Assembly (NCBI RefSeq): GCF_020873875.1 | Contig: NZ_JAHWGU010000006.1 | Span: forward strand, 265,682 to 329,681 | Reading direction: 5' to 3' | DNA: 64,000 nt | Origin: Actinoplanes sp. DH11 | GTDB taxonomy: Bacteria; Actinomycetota; Actinomycetes; Mycobacteriales; Micromonosporaceae | In this document: piece by piece, positions 53,553 to 62,418 of the stretch | Layout of the letters: each line of letters starts with the position of its first letter | How positions within the stretch are numbered: the stretch's first letter is position 1 | Position numbers and translations under genes: made by a program | The notes under the pieces: model-generated | Told to the model about the DNA's origin: nothing | The model's database searches: none | What the model saw: only the letters and a program-made list of their open reading frames with translations

Positions 53553-54329
53553 GTGACGCCCCACCCCGCTCCGCTCGTGCTGATCTCGCCCGCCATGGCG
53601 ATCGGCTCCCGGTATTACCGGCCCCTCGCCGAGGCGTTCACGGCGCGCGGCTGGGCGGCCCGGGCCCTGCCGCGTCGCGGGTTCGAGCCCGGTGGGCCGC
53701 GGGCGTCGCGGCGGCACGACTGGTCCTACGGCGACGAGATCGACGACATCGCCGCCGAGGTCGCTGCCGCGCGGACCGAAGCACCCGGTCGCCCAGTGAT
53801 CCTTCTCGGTCACAGCCTGGGTGGTCAGCTCGCGGTCGGGAACCAGCTCGGCGGGGCGCCGGCGGACGGGATCGTCACGGTCGGGACCTGCCTGCCGTAC
53901 CACCGCGACTACCCGTACGCCGCTCCGCACCTGATCCTGATGGGCGGGGTGATCGTGCCCGTGCTGACCACCCTGCTCGGCCACCTGCCCAAGCCGGCCT
54001 TCGGCGGTCCCGGCGCGCGCACCCTGATGCGGCAGTGGGGCCGGATGGCCGTCACCGGGCGCACCCCTTTCCCCGTCCCCGGGCCGGTCACGACGCCCAC
54101 CCTGCTGGTCGCGCTGGAGGGTGACCGGCTGGCCCCGCCGTCCGCGGTGGACCGGTTCGGCGACCGCCTGATCGCCGGTGGCAGCCGCAGCGGCTGGCTC
54201 TACCGGGACGCGGACGTGCCGGACGGGGCGAGCAACGACCACATCCAATGGGTCCGCAAACCCGGTCCGGTGGTCGACCGGGTGCTCACCTGGTGGGCAG
54301 CGTCGCACGCGACCGCGTCGGCGCAGTAG
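53553..54329 (+). CDS. Alpha/beta hydrolase
   Basis: A 258-residue cytoplasmic protein from GTG 53553. The nucleophile elbow GHSLGGQLAVGN carries the catalytic Ser; PLVLISPAMAIGSRYYRPLA covers the oxyanion region; the C-terminal NDHIQWVRKPGPVV gives the catalytic His and an acid is likely in EGDRLAPP. A stretch (YRDYPYAAPHLILMG) forms the lid. The ester or amide substrate is unknown. It is convergent with the TenA-like gene, 10 bp apart. Confidence 0.85.
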   Translation: MTPHPAPLVLISPAMAIGSRYYRPLAEAFTARGWAARALPRRGFEPGGPRASRRHDWSYGDEIDDIAAEVAAARTEAPGRPVILLGHSLGGQLAVGNQLGGAPADGIVTVGTCLPYHRDYPYAAPHLILMGGVIVPVLTTLLGHLPKPAFGGPGARTLMRQWGRMAVTGRTPFPVPGPVTTPTLLVALEGDRLAPPSAVDRFGDRLIAGGSRSGWLYRDADVPDGASNDHIQWVRKPGPVVDRVLTWWAASHATASAQ

Positions 54330-54339
54330 GCGTTAACAG

Positions 54340-54999
54340 TCAGGCGGGGATTGCGGCGAGGGTGTGCCAGAACATCGTCTCGTAGTCGTGCAGCAGCCGG
54401 GCATGCCGACCGGCCCCGGCGAGCGGGCGGCCCTCGTCCAGCGCGGCCTGCGCGGCGGCGACCGCGAGCTCCTGCGGCTCGGTCACCGGCGTGGCGAAGA
54501 AGTCCAGGAAGGCGCAGGCGCTGTCGTCGAACCCGTACCGCTCCCGCAGACCCGCCGCGACGCCCGCGCAATATTCGCCCCAGGCGGCGAAATTCGAGAC
54601 CAGGGCCAGGGCCACCGCCGCCGGGTCGGCGTTCTGGGCCAGCCAGGAGACATGCGAGGCGTACGCCTGACAGCCCGCCCGGGGCTCGTAGGAGGCCAAC
54701 GCGTCAGGCCCCATCCCGGCCGCCGCAGCCAGTGGCTCCACAAGCGGCTGCACCAGGCTCTCACCCTGCGCCAGCCCGGTGAAGAACGCCACCGCCGCCG
54801 GTTCCTCGGAGCGCGCCGCGAGCAGCAGGAAGGCGCGCCGGTCGCTGGGGATGATCACCCGTTCCTCGGCGGCGAGGGCGGCGACGGCGACGAGGGGTGC
54901 CCGGCCCTCGCGGACCGCCGCCACGAACGGGTTGGCCTCGGCGAGCACGTCCGCCTCCACCCGGATGACCGCCAGCAACTCCGCCGCGCTCCCACCCAT
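54340..54999 (-). CDS. TenA-like protein
   Basis: A 219-residue helical protein from ATG 54999, with GGAGG five bases before it (ATG 55014 possible). EADVLAEANPFVAAVREGRA, VISPSDRRAFLL-type stretch (IIPSDRRAFLLLAARSEEPA), SLVQPLVEPLAAAAGMGPDA and YCAGVAAGLRERYGFDDSAC resemble thiaminase-II/TenA and PqqC-like helical folds. The conserved catalytic Cys of TenA may be CAFLDFF near the end or CQAYASH, but I cannot align it. It starts 150 bp from the divergent flavin enzyme. Confidence 0.72.
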   Translation of the reverse strand: MGGSAAELLAVIRVEADVLAEANPFVAAVREGRAPLVAVAALAAEERVIIPSDRRAFLLLAARSEEPAAVAFFTGLAQGESLVQPLVEPLAAAAGMGPDALASYEPRAGCQAYASHVSWLAQNADPAAVALALVSNFAAWGEYCAGVAAGLRERYGFDDSACAFLDFFATPVTEPQELAVAAAQAALDEGRPLAGAGRHARLLHDYETMFWHTLAAIPA

Positions 55000-55151
55000 G
55001 ACGCCTCCATCCATTCCCCGCTGTCGATTCCTCAGGCATGCTCGCACGCGCGCCCGCCGGATTCCACCGGGCGCTCGCTCCACCGGGCTGCCTCGCTGTG
55101 CTTCAGTCACGGGCTCGCTGCCGCCGACCGGCGCTGATAGCGTCGGCGGCT

Positions 55152-56195
55152 GTGCGGATCGCGGTGATCGGGGGCGGCGTCGTCGGGCTGTCGGCGACGG
55201 TGGAACTGTTGCGGCGCGGCACCGAGGCCGTCTGCTACGAGCGAGACACACCGATGGCCGAGCGTTCGGCCGGTGACAGCCGCGTCTTCCGGCTGGCCCA
55301 CGCGTACCCCGACATGGTCGAGCTGGCCGCGCGGTCCCGCCGCCTCTACGCCGGCTGGGGTGAACGCGCCGGGGTGCCGCTCATCGACGACGTCGGCACC
55401 GTGGTCGGCGGCGAAGCGGCCGGCGGCTGGGCGGACGCGATGGCCGCCGCGGGCGCCGCCCACGAGATCGTCGAACCGGGGTCGCCGCTGCTCCGGCTGC
55501 CCGGACCCGTCACCGGGCCGGCCCTGCTCGACCCGTCCGGCGGCGTGATCCGGGTGGACCGGGTGCGTGCTTTCCTGGTGGCCGCCGCCGGCGCGGTGCG
55601 GCAGGTCACCGCGGAGACGATCGAGGAGACCCCCACGGGCGTACGGGTGGTCGCCGGCACCGCCACCGACGACTTCGACGCGGCCCTGATCTGTGCCGGC
55701 GCCGGCACCCCTGACCTGGCCGCCGCGGTCGGTGTGGACGTGCCGCCGGCGCTGGAACACCACGTCCGGTTCAGTTTCCCGCTGCGCCCGCAGGCCCCGC
55801 CGTCCCCGCAATGCCTGATCACCCTGGGCGGTCCTGGCGACCCGGGCACCTACCAGCACCGGGCCGCGCCCGGCACGTGGGCGGTCGGCGCCGACGTGGC
55901 CCCGGCCGCCGTGGCCTGGGACCTCGGCCGCGAGGCCGCCGAGCGGGCGTCCCTGGCGGTGGTCACCGACTACGTCGCCCGCGAGCTGCCCGGCGTGGAG
56001 CCGCGCGCCGTCGACCGCCTCTACTGCACCCACAACCCGGACCTCAGCGACGGCCTCCAGTTCCTGCGCCGCGGCCGGGTCCTGGTCGTGCACGGCGAGA
56101 ACCTGTTCAAGTTCGCCCCGCTGCTCGGCGAGATCCTGGCGCAGGCCTGCATCGACGGTTCCACCCCGGCCGACGCCGGCCCGAACCGTCACTGA
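55152..56195 (+). CDS. FAD-dependent amine oxidase (monomeric sarcosine-oxidase-like)
   Basis: A 347-residue enzyme from GTG 55152. The Rossmann motif is VRIAVIGGGVVGLSATVELL, followed by GDSRVFRLAHAYPDMVELAA (as in sarcosine oxidase's G-x-S-R-x-x-RLAY). The C-terminal Cys292 in LYCTHNPDLSDGLQF is in the place of the covalent-flavin Cys of monomeric sarcosine oxidase, and GENLFKFAPLLGEILAQ closes the active site. It should oxidise a secondary amine or amino acid. The divergent TenA-like gene hints at thiamine-related chemistry, but this is only context. Confidence 0.85.
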   Translation: MRIAVIGGGVVGLSATVELLRRGTEAVCYERDTPMAERSAGDSRVFRLAHAYPDMVELAARSRRLYAGWGERAGVPLIDDVGTVVGGEAAGGWADAMAAAGAAHEIVEPGSPLLRLPGPVTGPALLDPSGGVIRVDRVRAFLVAAAGAVRQVTAETIEETPTGVRVVAGTATDDFDAALICAGAGTPDLAAAVGVDVPPALEHHVRFSFPLRPQAPPSPQCLITLGGPGDPGTYQHRAAPGTWAVGADVAPAAVAWDLGREAAERASLAVVTDYVARELPGVEPRAVDRLYCTHNPDLSDGLQFLRRGRVLVVHGENLFKFAPLLGEILAQACIDGSTPADAGPNRH

Positions 56196-56253
56196 CGGGC
56201 TGCCGCATGCCCGGAGCCGCCGCCGCGGTGCGAGGCGGCGGCCGGCCGGTGGC

Positions 56254-58584
56254 TCAGCGGCCGGTCAGGGTCAGGGCCGCGTCCACGATCGACGCGGTGT
56301 CGATGCCGTGCAGGCGGTAGGCGTCATCCAGGCTTGACGACTGGCCGAACTCGGTGACGCCGAGGCAGCGGATCCGGTCGCCGCGGGCGGCGGCGAGGAA
56401 GGCCAGGGTGTGCGGGTGCCCGTCGAGGACGGTGACCAGCGGTGACCGCTGAGCGGGCGGGAACAGTTCGTCCAGGATGCCGCCGCCGAGCCCGGCGTCG
56501 CGGCTGCCGCGCTGCTGGAACGAGCGGAACACCAGGTCGGGGCTGGTCAGGCAGACCACGCCGGCGGTGACGCCCTGTGCCGTGAGCGCCTCCGCGGCCG
56601 CGATCACCTCCGGCATGATCGCGCCGACGCCGACCAGTGTGACGTCCTCGCCGGCCGGGGAGTGCGCGGCGGGGAGGCGGTAGCCGCCGGCCACCGCCTG
56701 CCGGCGCCGGCGTTCGGTCAGGGCCGGGTCGTCGGGGACGGCGGCCAGCCGCGGGTCCATCGGCCGGGTGGAGAGCCGGAAGTAGGCGGACGTGCCGCCC
56801 TCCACCCCGACCCGGCTCATGGCGTGCAGGAAGCACCACTCCAGGTCCTGCGGGAATGCCGGTTCCCAGGCCACGCAGCCGGGCTGTTCCAGGCCGATCG
56901 ACGGGGTGGTGATCGACTGGTGGGCGCCGCCCTCCGGTGCCAGGGTCACCCCGGACGGGGTGCCGACCAGGATCGACTGGCCGCCGGCGTAGATGCCGTA
57001 CGACCAGGGCTCCAGCGCGCGCGAGACGAACGGGTCGTACAGGGTGGCGATCGGGATCAGCCGCTCGCCCCAGCGGGACCAGGTGGCGCCGAGCTCGCCG
57101 AGCAGCGACACCAGGTTGACCTCGGCGATACCGAGTTCGATGTGCTGGCCGGCGCTGTGTTCCTGCCAGCGCAGCACCCGTTCGGCGTCGTCGGCGAACC
57201 AGTCACGCCGGTCCTGCGCCGACCAGACGCCGGTCTTGTTGATCCAGCCGCCCAGGTTGGTGGAGGAGGCGACGTCGGGGGAGCAGGTGACCACCCGCGC
57301 CGCCGCTGCCGGTGCGTCGCGCGGCAGGTCGGCGAGCAGACGGCCGAGGGCGGCCTGGGTGCTGATCGGCTTGCGGTACGGGTGACCCAGCCCCACCGGC
57401 ACCGGGATCGGCGCCGTCGGGGTGACCGGTTCCCGGCGCAGCGCGGCACCGCGGCCGGCGCACAACCGGCCGGCCGCGGTGCCGGGCGCGAACCGCTGCC
57501 ACGGCGCCGCCCGGTCCATCCCGGAGGAGGCGGCGAGGGCCTCCATCTGGGCGGCCGACAGCAGGGCGGAGTGGTTGTTCGGGTGCCCCTCGGTGGGCAG
57601 GCCGCGACCCTTGACGGTGTACGCGAAGACCACGGTGGGCCGGTCCGGGTCGACCCCCCGGAACGTGTCGACGAGCAGGCCCAGGTCGTGGCCGCCCAGG
57701 TCGCGTACGGCGGCAGCCAGCTCTTCGGGGTCGATCTCGGCGAGCAGCGCCTTCAGTTCGGCGGCGCCGGGGAACGCCTCGCTGCCGGCCAGGATCCGGT
57801 CGGCGGTCTGCGCCGCGCCGGCCCGGAGCATCCGCTGGTACTCCTCGTTGGGCATCGCCTCCAGCCGGGCCCGCAGCACCTGCCCGCCGGGCCGTTCGAA
57901 CAGCTCCGAGACGATCCGCCCCCACTTGAGCACGACGACCTGCCAGCCGGCGGCCGCGAACATGCCCTGGAGCTTGGCGATCTGGATGTCCGGCACGACC
58001 CGGTCCAGGGACTGCCGGTTCAGGTCGACCACCCACAGCAGCTCGCCCAGTTTCGCCACGGCCGGGTCCATCACCGCCTCCCAGATGGCGCCCTCGTCCA
58101 GTTCGGCGTCGCCGAGCAGGCTGACGAAGCGGCCACCGGCCGGCGTGCCGTCGAACCGGGAGGTCAGGTAGCGGTGGGCCATCGCGGCCCACACCGCGGC
58201 CGTCGCCCCGATCCCGACCGAGCCGGTGGAGAAGTCGACGGTGTCCGGGTCCTTCAACCGGGAGGGGTACGACTGGAGACCGCCCTTGGCCCGCAACCTC
58301 GGCAGATAGTCCTCGTCGAGGTCGCCGAGCAGGTAGTTCACCGCGTGCAGCACCGGCGAGGCGTGCGGCTTGACCGACACCCGGTCCTGTGCCGTGAGCT
58401 CGGCGAACCACAGGGCGACCATGATGTCGACCATCGAGGCGCTGGAGGCCTGGTGGCCGCCGACCTTCACGCCGGAGTCGTTCGGCCGGCCGGCGTTGGC
58501 GGCGTCGACGATCGACGCCGACAGCCACAGCACCCGGCGGGCGATCTCCCGCAGCACTGCGACATCAGGGGACGAGCTGGTCAC
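56254..58584 (-). CDS. mdeB: Homodimeric E1-type 2-oxoacid dehydrogenase, MdeB-like
   Basis: A 776-residue thiamine-diphosphate enzyme of the AceE (homodimeric E1) type. The thiamine site is FVSLLGDAELDEGAIWEAVM (GDAE with the metal ligand Asp) with VVDLNRQSLDRVVPD. Conserved features include GGHQASSASMVDIMVALWFA, TEGHPNNHSALLS, the transketolase centre IELGIAEVNLVSLLGELGAT and QSITTPSIGLEQPGCVAWEP. It overlaps the methionine-gamma-lyase gene by 20 bp. In Pseudomonas putida mdeB is an E1 homologue for 2-oxobutyrate produced by MdeA, so by context this one probably acts on 2-oxobutyrate (inference). Confidence 0.87.
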   Translation of the reverse strand: MTSSSPDVAVLREIARRVLWLSASIVDAANAGRPNDSGVKVGGHQASSASMVDIMVALWFAELTAQDRVSVKPHASPVLHAVNYLLGDLDEDYLPRLRAKGGLQSYPSRLKDPDTVDFSTGSVGIGATAAVWAAMAHRYLTSRFDGTPAGGRFVSLLGDAELDEGAIWEAVMDPAVAKLGELLWVVDLNRQSLDRVVPDIQIAKLQGMFAAAGWQVVVLKWGRIVSELFERPGGQVLRARLEAMPNEEYQRMLRAGAAQTADRILAGSEAFPGAAELKALLAEIDPEELAAAVRDLGGHDLGLLVDTFRGVDPDRPTVVFAYTVKGRGLPTEGHPNNHSALLSAAQMEALAASSGMDRAAPWQRFAPGTAAGRLCAGRGAALRREPVTPTAPIPVPVGLGHPYRKPISTQAALGRLLADLPRDAPAAAARVVTCSPDVASSTNLGGWINKTGVWSAQDRRDWFADDAERVLRWQEHSAGQHIELGIAEVNLVSLLGELGATWSRWGERLIPIATLYDPFVSRALEPWSYGIYAGGQSILVGTPSGVTLAPEGGAHQSITTPSIGLEQPGCVAWEPAFPQDLEWCFLHAMSRVGVEGGTSAYFRLSTRPMDPRLAAVPDDPALTERRRRQAVAGGYRLPAAHSPAGEDVTLVGVGAIMPEVIAAAEALTAQGVTAGVVCLTSPDLVFRSFQQRGSRDAGLGGGILDELFPPAQRSPLVTVLDGHPHTLAFLAAARGDRIRCLGVTEFGQSSSLDDAYRLHGIDTASIVDAALTLTGR

Positions 58585-59770
58585 TGGAGGGTCTCCGGGT
58601 GGGTGCGAGGGCGGTGGCGGTGAGTGCCCGGTCGAGGTCGTCGACCAGGTCGTCGACGTGTTCCAGGCCGATCGACAGCCGGACCACGTCGGCGGACGGG
58701 CGGGCGTGCGGCGCGACCGGCCGGTGGGTGAGCGCGGCCGGGTGCTGGATCAGCGAGTCCACGCCGCCGAGCGAGACGGCGTGGGTGAACAGCCGGGTGG
58801 CCGAGGTCATCCGGGCGGCGGCCGCGAACCCGCCGCGCAGCGCGACCGAGACCATCGCGCCGGGGCCGCGCATCTGCCGGCGCAGCAGCCCGCGCGGGTC
58901 GCCGTCGAGGCCGGGGTGATGGACGCGGGCGACGGCCGGGTGCTGCGTCAGCCACGCGGCGATCCGGCCCGCGCTGGCCTGCTGGGCGCGCACCCGCACC
59001 GGCAGCGTGGTCAGGCCGCGGTGCAGCAGGTAGGCGCCCCACGGGTGCAGCAGCCCGCCGGTGACGGCCCGGACCTGCCGCAGCCGGGCGGCGGTCTCCT
59101 CACCGCAGGCGATGACGCCGGCGACGACGTCGCCGTGCCCGCCGAGGTACTTGGTAGCGCTGTGCAGAGCCATGGTGGCCCCGAGAGTAACCGGGTTCTG
59201 CAGCACCGGCGTCGCGAAGGTGTTGTCCACCAGCACCGGCACCGTCCCGGCCTGCGCGACGACGGCCGCGATGTCGACCAGGTCCAGCGTCGGGTTCGCC
59301 GGGGTCTCCAGGATCACCAGGCCGGTGTCGGCGCGGACCGCGCCGGCGACCTCGTCCTCGGCGCAGAACGTCACCTCGGCGCCGAGCAGGCCGGTGGCGA
59401 GCAGGTGGTCGGTGCCGCCGTAGAGCGGCCGGACCGCCACCACGTGCCGCCGGCCGACCATCGTGGTGTGCGCCAGGATCGCCGCGGTCATCGCCGCCAT
59501 GCCGGAGCCGTACGCCACCGCCGTGCTGGTGTGTTCCAGCTGCGCCAGGGCGGCCTCGAACCGGGCCACCGTCGAGTTCCACAGCCGGGCGTAGACGGCG
59601 CCACCGTCCGGCAGCGGGTAACCGCCGGCGGCCATGGCCTCGTAGGACTCGCCACCGCGGACCAGGTCCGGCAGCGGGTGGGTCGACGACAGGTCCAGGG
59701 GCAGGGCGTGCACGCCGAGCGCGGTGAGGTCCTCACGGCCCGCGTGCACGGCAACCGAGTCGCTGTGCAT
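58565..59770 (-). CDS. mdeA: PLP-dependent methionine gamma-lyase/cystathionine-type lyase
   Basis: A 401-residue protein from ATG 59770 (MHSDSVAVHAGREDL). Fold-type I marks of the Cys/Met-metabolism family: YGSGMAAMTAAILAHTTM, RHVVAVRPLYGGTDHL, ILETPANPTLDLVDI, VLVDNTFATPVLQNP and the PLP lysine K207 in SATKYLGGHGDVVAG, then SLGGVDSLIQHPAALTH. It overlaps the E1-like gene and is divergent from an Lrp-type regulator, the same trio as mdeR-mdeA-mdeB of Pseudomonas putida, so methionine gamma-lyase is the best assignment. Cystathionine gamma-lyase or -synthase activity cannot be excluded by eye. Confidence 0.9.
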   Translation of the reverse strand: MHSDSVAVHAGREDLTALGVHALPLDLSSTHPLPDLVRGGESYEAMAAGGYPLPDGGAVYARLWNSTVARFEAALAQLEHTSTAVAYGSGMAAMTAAILAHTTMVGRRHVVAVRPLYGGTDHLLATGLLGAEVTFCAEDEVAGAVRADTGLVILETPANPTLDLVDIAAVVAQAGTVPVLVDNTFATPVLQNPVTLGATMALHSATKYLGGHGDVVAGVIACGEETAARLRQVRAVTGGLLHPWGAYLLHRGLTTLPVRVRAQQASAGRIAAWLTQHPAVARVHHPGLDGDPRGLLRRQMRGPGAMVSVALRGGFAAAARMTSATRLFTHAVSLGGVDSLIQHPAALTHRPVAPHARPSADVVRLSIGLEHVDDLVDDLDRALTATALAPTRRPSSDQLVP

Positions 59771-59815
59771 GCCCGTACGCTTCCGGAAAGCCCAACGGAT
59801 GCATAGAGTTGCTGC

Positions 59816-59844
59816 CGAATCAGCACCGGCGCGGTGCGGATTCG
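59816..59844. promoter_or_regulatory. Inverted repeat in the mdeA/mdeR divergent promoter
   Basis: CGAATCAGCACC and GGTGCGGATTCG are 12-bp arms with one mismatch and a 5-bp spacer, centred between the two starts. A second symmetric stretch (TTCGCATTGCGGAATGCG) overlaps the start codon of the Lrp-type gene. Both fit Lrp/AsnC-type operators. Confidence 0.6.
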
Positions 59845-59884
59845 AATTTTCCGGTGACGCGTCGGCCGTCGGGAGGCGTTCGCA

Positions 59885-60382
59885 TTGCGGAATGCGCAAC
59901 CACCGCGGCATGCTCCGGCCGCCCTGGACTCCGTCGACCTGCGGCTGCTGGGGGCGCTGGCCGAGGACGCCGGCGTGACGAACAAGGCGCTCGCCGGCCG
60001 GCTCGGCCTGGCCGAGTCCACCTGCGCCTACCGGGTCCGGGCGCTGCGCGAGGCGGGCGTCATCACCGGCACCCGGGCGCAACTCGATCTGGCGCTGCTC
60101 GGCTATCCGCTGCAGGCGATCGTCATGGTGCGGCTCGGCAGTCACACGATGGCCAACGTCAATCAGCTGTACGACGCCCTCGCCGCCACCCCGGGCGTGC
60201 TGCAGGCCTTCCACGTCGCCGGCGCCGACGACTTCTACCTGCACGTGGCCGTCGAGAACGCGGAAGCGCTGCGCGACTTCGTGCTCCAGCACGTGACCAC
60301 GCACCGGGTGGTCCGCCAGACCGAGACCCACCTGGTCTTCGAGGTCCGCAGCGGCGCGGGGGTGTTGCCGTCGCGGTCCTGA
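59885..60382 (+). CDS. mdeR: Lrp/AsnC-family regulator, MdeR-like
   Basis: A 165-residue protein. The start is a TTG at 59885, chosen because GGGAGGCG lies seven bases before it and no ATG or GTG follows in frame. The HTH is LDSVDLRLLGALAEDAGVTN, KALAGRLGLAESTCAYRVRA; the RAM/AsnC domain follows (MVRLGSHTMANVNQLYDALA, VLQAFHVAGADDFYLHVAVE). Divergent from mdeA with inverted repeats between, so it likely senses methionine or a derivative and controls the lyase operon (inference from the P. putida system). Confidence 0.9.
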   Translation: MRNAQPPRHAPAALDSVDLRLLGALAEDAGVTNKALAGRLGLAESTCAYRVRALREAGVITGTRAQLDLALLGYPLQAIVMVRLGSHTMANVNQLYDALAATPGVLQAFHVAGADDFYLHVAVENAEALRDFVLQHVTTHRVVRQTETHLVFEVRSGAGVLPSRS

Positions 60383-60495
60383 GGCGGTCGGCCGATGCGA
60401 CGGTATCTGGTGGCGGGTCGGCAGAAAAGGCAGTATCAGGTGCGTTACTCCTCCGTTCCCGGGCATCCAGGGCGGTCCCCCGAAGGAGTGTGCCG

Positions 60496-61488
60496 ATGGA
60501 ACCCAGCCTCCGCCCCACCCCGCCCGCCGTGGTCGCCGTCCGCACCCGCGATCTCGACGAAGCCCGTGCCGTCTGCGGCGAGCACCTGTACCCGCGATCC
60601 ATGCGGCTGCTGGAACGCGACGCCGAGATCGACGCCCAGTTCTCCTTCCTGCGCCTGGGGGTGCTGGCGGTGGCCGACGTCCGGTACGGTGCCGCGGTCG
60701 CCGGTGTCACGGAGTCCCTCGGCACCTACCACCTCAACATCCCGCAGGCCGGCCGCTTCCACGCCAGCCAGGGCGGCCGGCCGATCAGCGGTGACACCCG
60801 GCGGGCGGCGGTCTACCGGCCGGACGGCCGCACCGAGTTGCACTACGCCAGCCCGGACTGCCGGCTGCTCGCCGTCAAAGTGGACCGGGTGGCGCTGGAG
60901 GAGCACCTGGAGACGGCGCACGACGTACCGGTCGGCGGCACCATCCGGTTCGCCTCCCAGCTGGACCTGACCGGGCCCGCCGGGAACAGCTGCGCGGGCC
61001 TGATCCGGTTCCTGGCCGCCGAGGTGGCCGACCCCGACAGCCTGATCCACGAGCCGATGGTGGCGGAACCGTTGGAGGAGGCGGTGCTGACGGCTCTGCT
61101 GCTCGCCGCCGACCACCAATACCAGGACTCTCTGCAGGAGGGTTCGCCGCCGATCCGGTACGCGCCCCGCAGCATCGCGGCCGCCGTCGACACCGTCCAC
61201 GCCGAGCCGCGGCGGGCGCACACGGTGGCCCGGCTCGCCGAACTCGCGGGGATGAGCAGCCGAGGCCTCAGCGCCGAGTTCCGGCGGCAGCACGGGACGA
61301 CCCCGATGGGGTACGTGCGTCGGGTCCGGTTACTGGCCGCCCAGGCTGAACTACGCGCGGCCGAGGCGGGCAGCACCACGGTGGCCGCCGTCGGCCGCCG
61401 GTGGGGCTTCGGTGCGAAGCGGTTCGCCGCCGAATATCTGACGCTGTTCCACGAGGCGCCGGCCGCGACCCTGGGCCGGGACGCCTGA
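60496..61488 (+). CDS. AraC-family transcriptional regulator
   Basis: A 330-residue protein with AAGGAG before ATG 60496. The first 170 residues are an AraC_binding_2-type domain (SFLRLGVLAVADVRYGAAVA, YHLNIPQAGRFHASQGGRP). The AraC HTH is at the C-terminus: RSIAAAVDTVHAEPRRAHTV, LAELAGMSSRGLSAEFRRQH, TTPMGYVRRVRLLAAQAELR. It starts 113 bp after the mdeR gene; an effect on the neighbouring genes is possible but not shown. Confidence 0.9.
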   Translation: MEPSLRPTPPAVVAVRTRDLDEARAVCGEHLYPRSMRLLERDAEIDAQFSFLRLGVLAVADVRYGAAVAGVTESLGTYHLNIPQAGRFHASQGGRPISGDTRRAAVYRPDGRTELHYASPDCRLLAVKVDRVALEEHLETAHDVPVGGTIRFASQLDLTGPAGNSCAGLIRFLAAEVADPDSLIHEPMVAEPLEEAVLTALLLAADHQYQDSLQEGSPPIRYAPRSIAAAVDTVHAEPRRAHTVARLAELAGMSSRGLSAEFRRQHGTTPMGYVRRVRLLAAQAELRAAEAGSTTVAAVGRRWGFGAKRFAAEYLTLFHEAPAATLGRDA

Positions 61489-61506
61489 CGCGGCGGCGCG
61501 CCCAGT

Positions 61507-61578
61507 TTCGCGCCGCCGGCCGACTTCGCGCCGCCGGCCGACTTCGCGCCGCTGGTCGCCTTCGCGCCGCTGGCCGGC
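61507..61578. repeat. 18-bp tandem repeat (4 units)
   Basis: TTCGCGCCGCCGGCCGAC recurs at 61507, 61525, 61543 and 61561, the last two with changes. It lies between the convergent AraC-type and NTF2-like genes. Confidence 0.85.
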
Positions 61579-61583
61579 GTAGG

Positions 61584-61931
61584 TCAGCGGCCGGCCGCCC
61601 GCAGTGCCTCCGGCAGCGAGTCGAACCGGTGCACCGCGCTGACCACGCCGTCGCGCACCCGGAAGAGGGTCGCCACCGTCACCGGTTCCGGCGTCTCCGG
61701 CCAGGTCGCCTCCTGCTCCACCACGGTCGTCGTCGCGTCGATCGGGTGGCCGGCCAGCGGGCGCAGCCGGATTCCGGACCGCACGATCCACCCGGTGAAC
61801 GCGTCCGCGGACAGGTCCTGCGTGCCACGCGGGCCGGCCACCTCGACCGGGTCGGTCACGGTGGCGCGGGCGGCATCCAGGTCCTGGGTGTTGACGGCGT
61901 CGTGCCAGGCGACGATGGCCGGGTCGAGCAT
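61584..61931 (-). CDS. SnoaL/NTF2-like protein
   Basis: A 115-residue protein from ATG 61931, with GAGGAGG upstream. IVAWHDAVNTQDLDAARATV, EVAGPRGTQDLSADAFTGWI and FRVRDGVVSAVHRFDSLPEA are the expected helices and strands. It is divergent from the MarR-type gene, with a palindrome between, so it is probably under its control. Function unknown. Confidence 0.85.
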   Translation of the reverse strand: MLDPAIVAWHDAVNTQDLDAARATVTDPVEVAGPRGTQDLSADAFTGWIVRSGIRLRPLAGHPIDATTTVVEQEATWPETPEPVTVATLFRVRDGVVSAVHRFDSLPEALRAAGR

Positions 61932-61944
61932 GGCATCCTCCTCA

Positions 61945-61959
61945 TATGCGATACGCATA
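61945..61959. promoter_or_regulatory. MarR-type operator between divergent genes
   Basis: TATGCG-ATA-CGCATA is a perfect 15-bp palindrome (6-3-6) between the NTF2-like start (61931) and the MarR-type start (61977). Confidence 0.7.
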
Positions 61960-61976
61960 CGATAGGGGGAGCAACG

Positions 61977-62408
61977 ATGGCAGCGAGCGGGCGGTCACTT
62001 TTCGCATTCGTACGTTTCTGGTCGCGGCGCTGGACCGGCACCGACCCGCAGCGGGGCCGCGACGTCATGGTCCTCGAAGCCGTGCACGACCTGGCCGCCG
62101 CCGGGCGTCCCACCTCGATCAACGACGTGGCCCGGGAACTGGGCATGGACCAGTCGGGCGCCAGCCGGATGGTCGCGCACGCCCGGCAGCAGGGCCTCGT
62201 CGAACGCCACGGCGCCGGCCGGATCGGCGCGGCCGCCGCGATCACCCTCACGGCGGCCGGCGAGGACCTGCTGCGCCACGCCTGGTCCTGGCAGGACGAC
62301 GTGCTGGCGCGGCTGACGGCGGGCTGGCCGGAGCGGGACGTGCGCACCCTGGTCACGCTGATGGACCGGCTCGTGCGGGAACAGTCGGATGTCGTACCCC
62401 TGCCCTAG
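61977..62408 (+). CDS. MarR-family regulator
   Basis: A 143-residue protein from ATG 61977, preceded by AGGGGGA. The winged helix is visible: VMVLEAVHDLAAAGRPTSIN, DVARELGMDQSGASRMVAHA, RQQGLVERHGAGRIGAAAAI. The dimerisation helices flank it. It probably controls itself and the divergent NTF2-like gene through the 61945 palindrome. Confidence 0.9.
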   Translation: MAASGRSLFAFVRFWSRRWTGTDPQRGRDVMVLEAVHDLAAAGRPTSINDVARELGMDQSGASRMVAHARQQGLVERHGAGRIGAAAAITLTAAGEDLLRHAWSWQDDVLARLTAGWPERDVRTLVTLMDRLVREQSDVVPLP

Positions 62409-62418
62409 GGTCCCGGCC

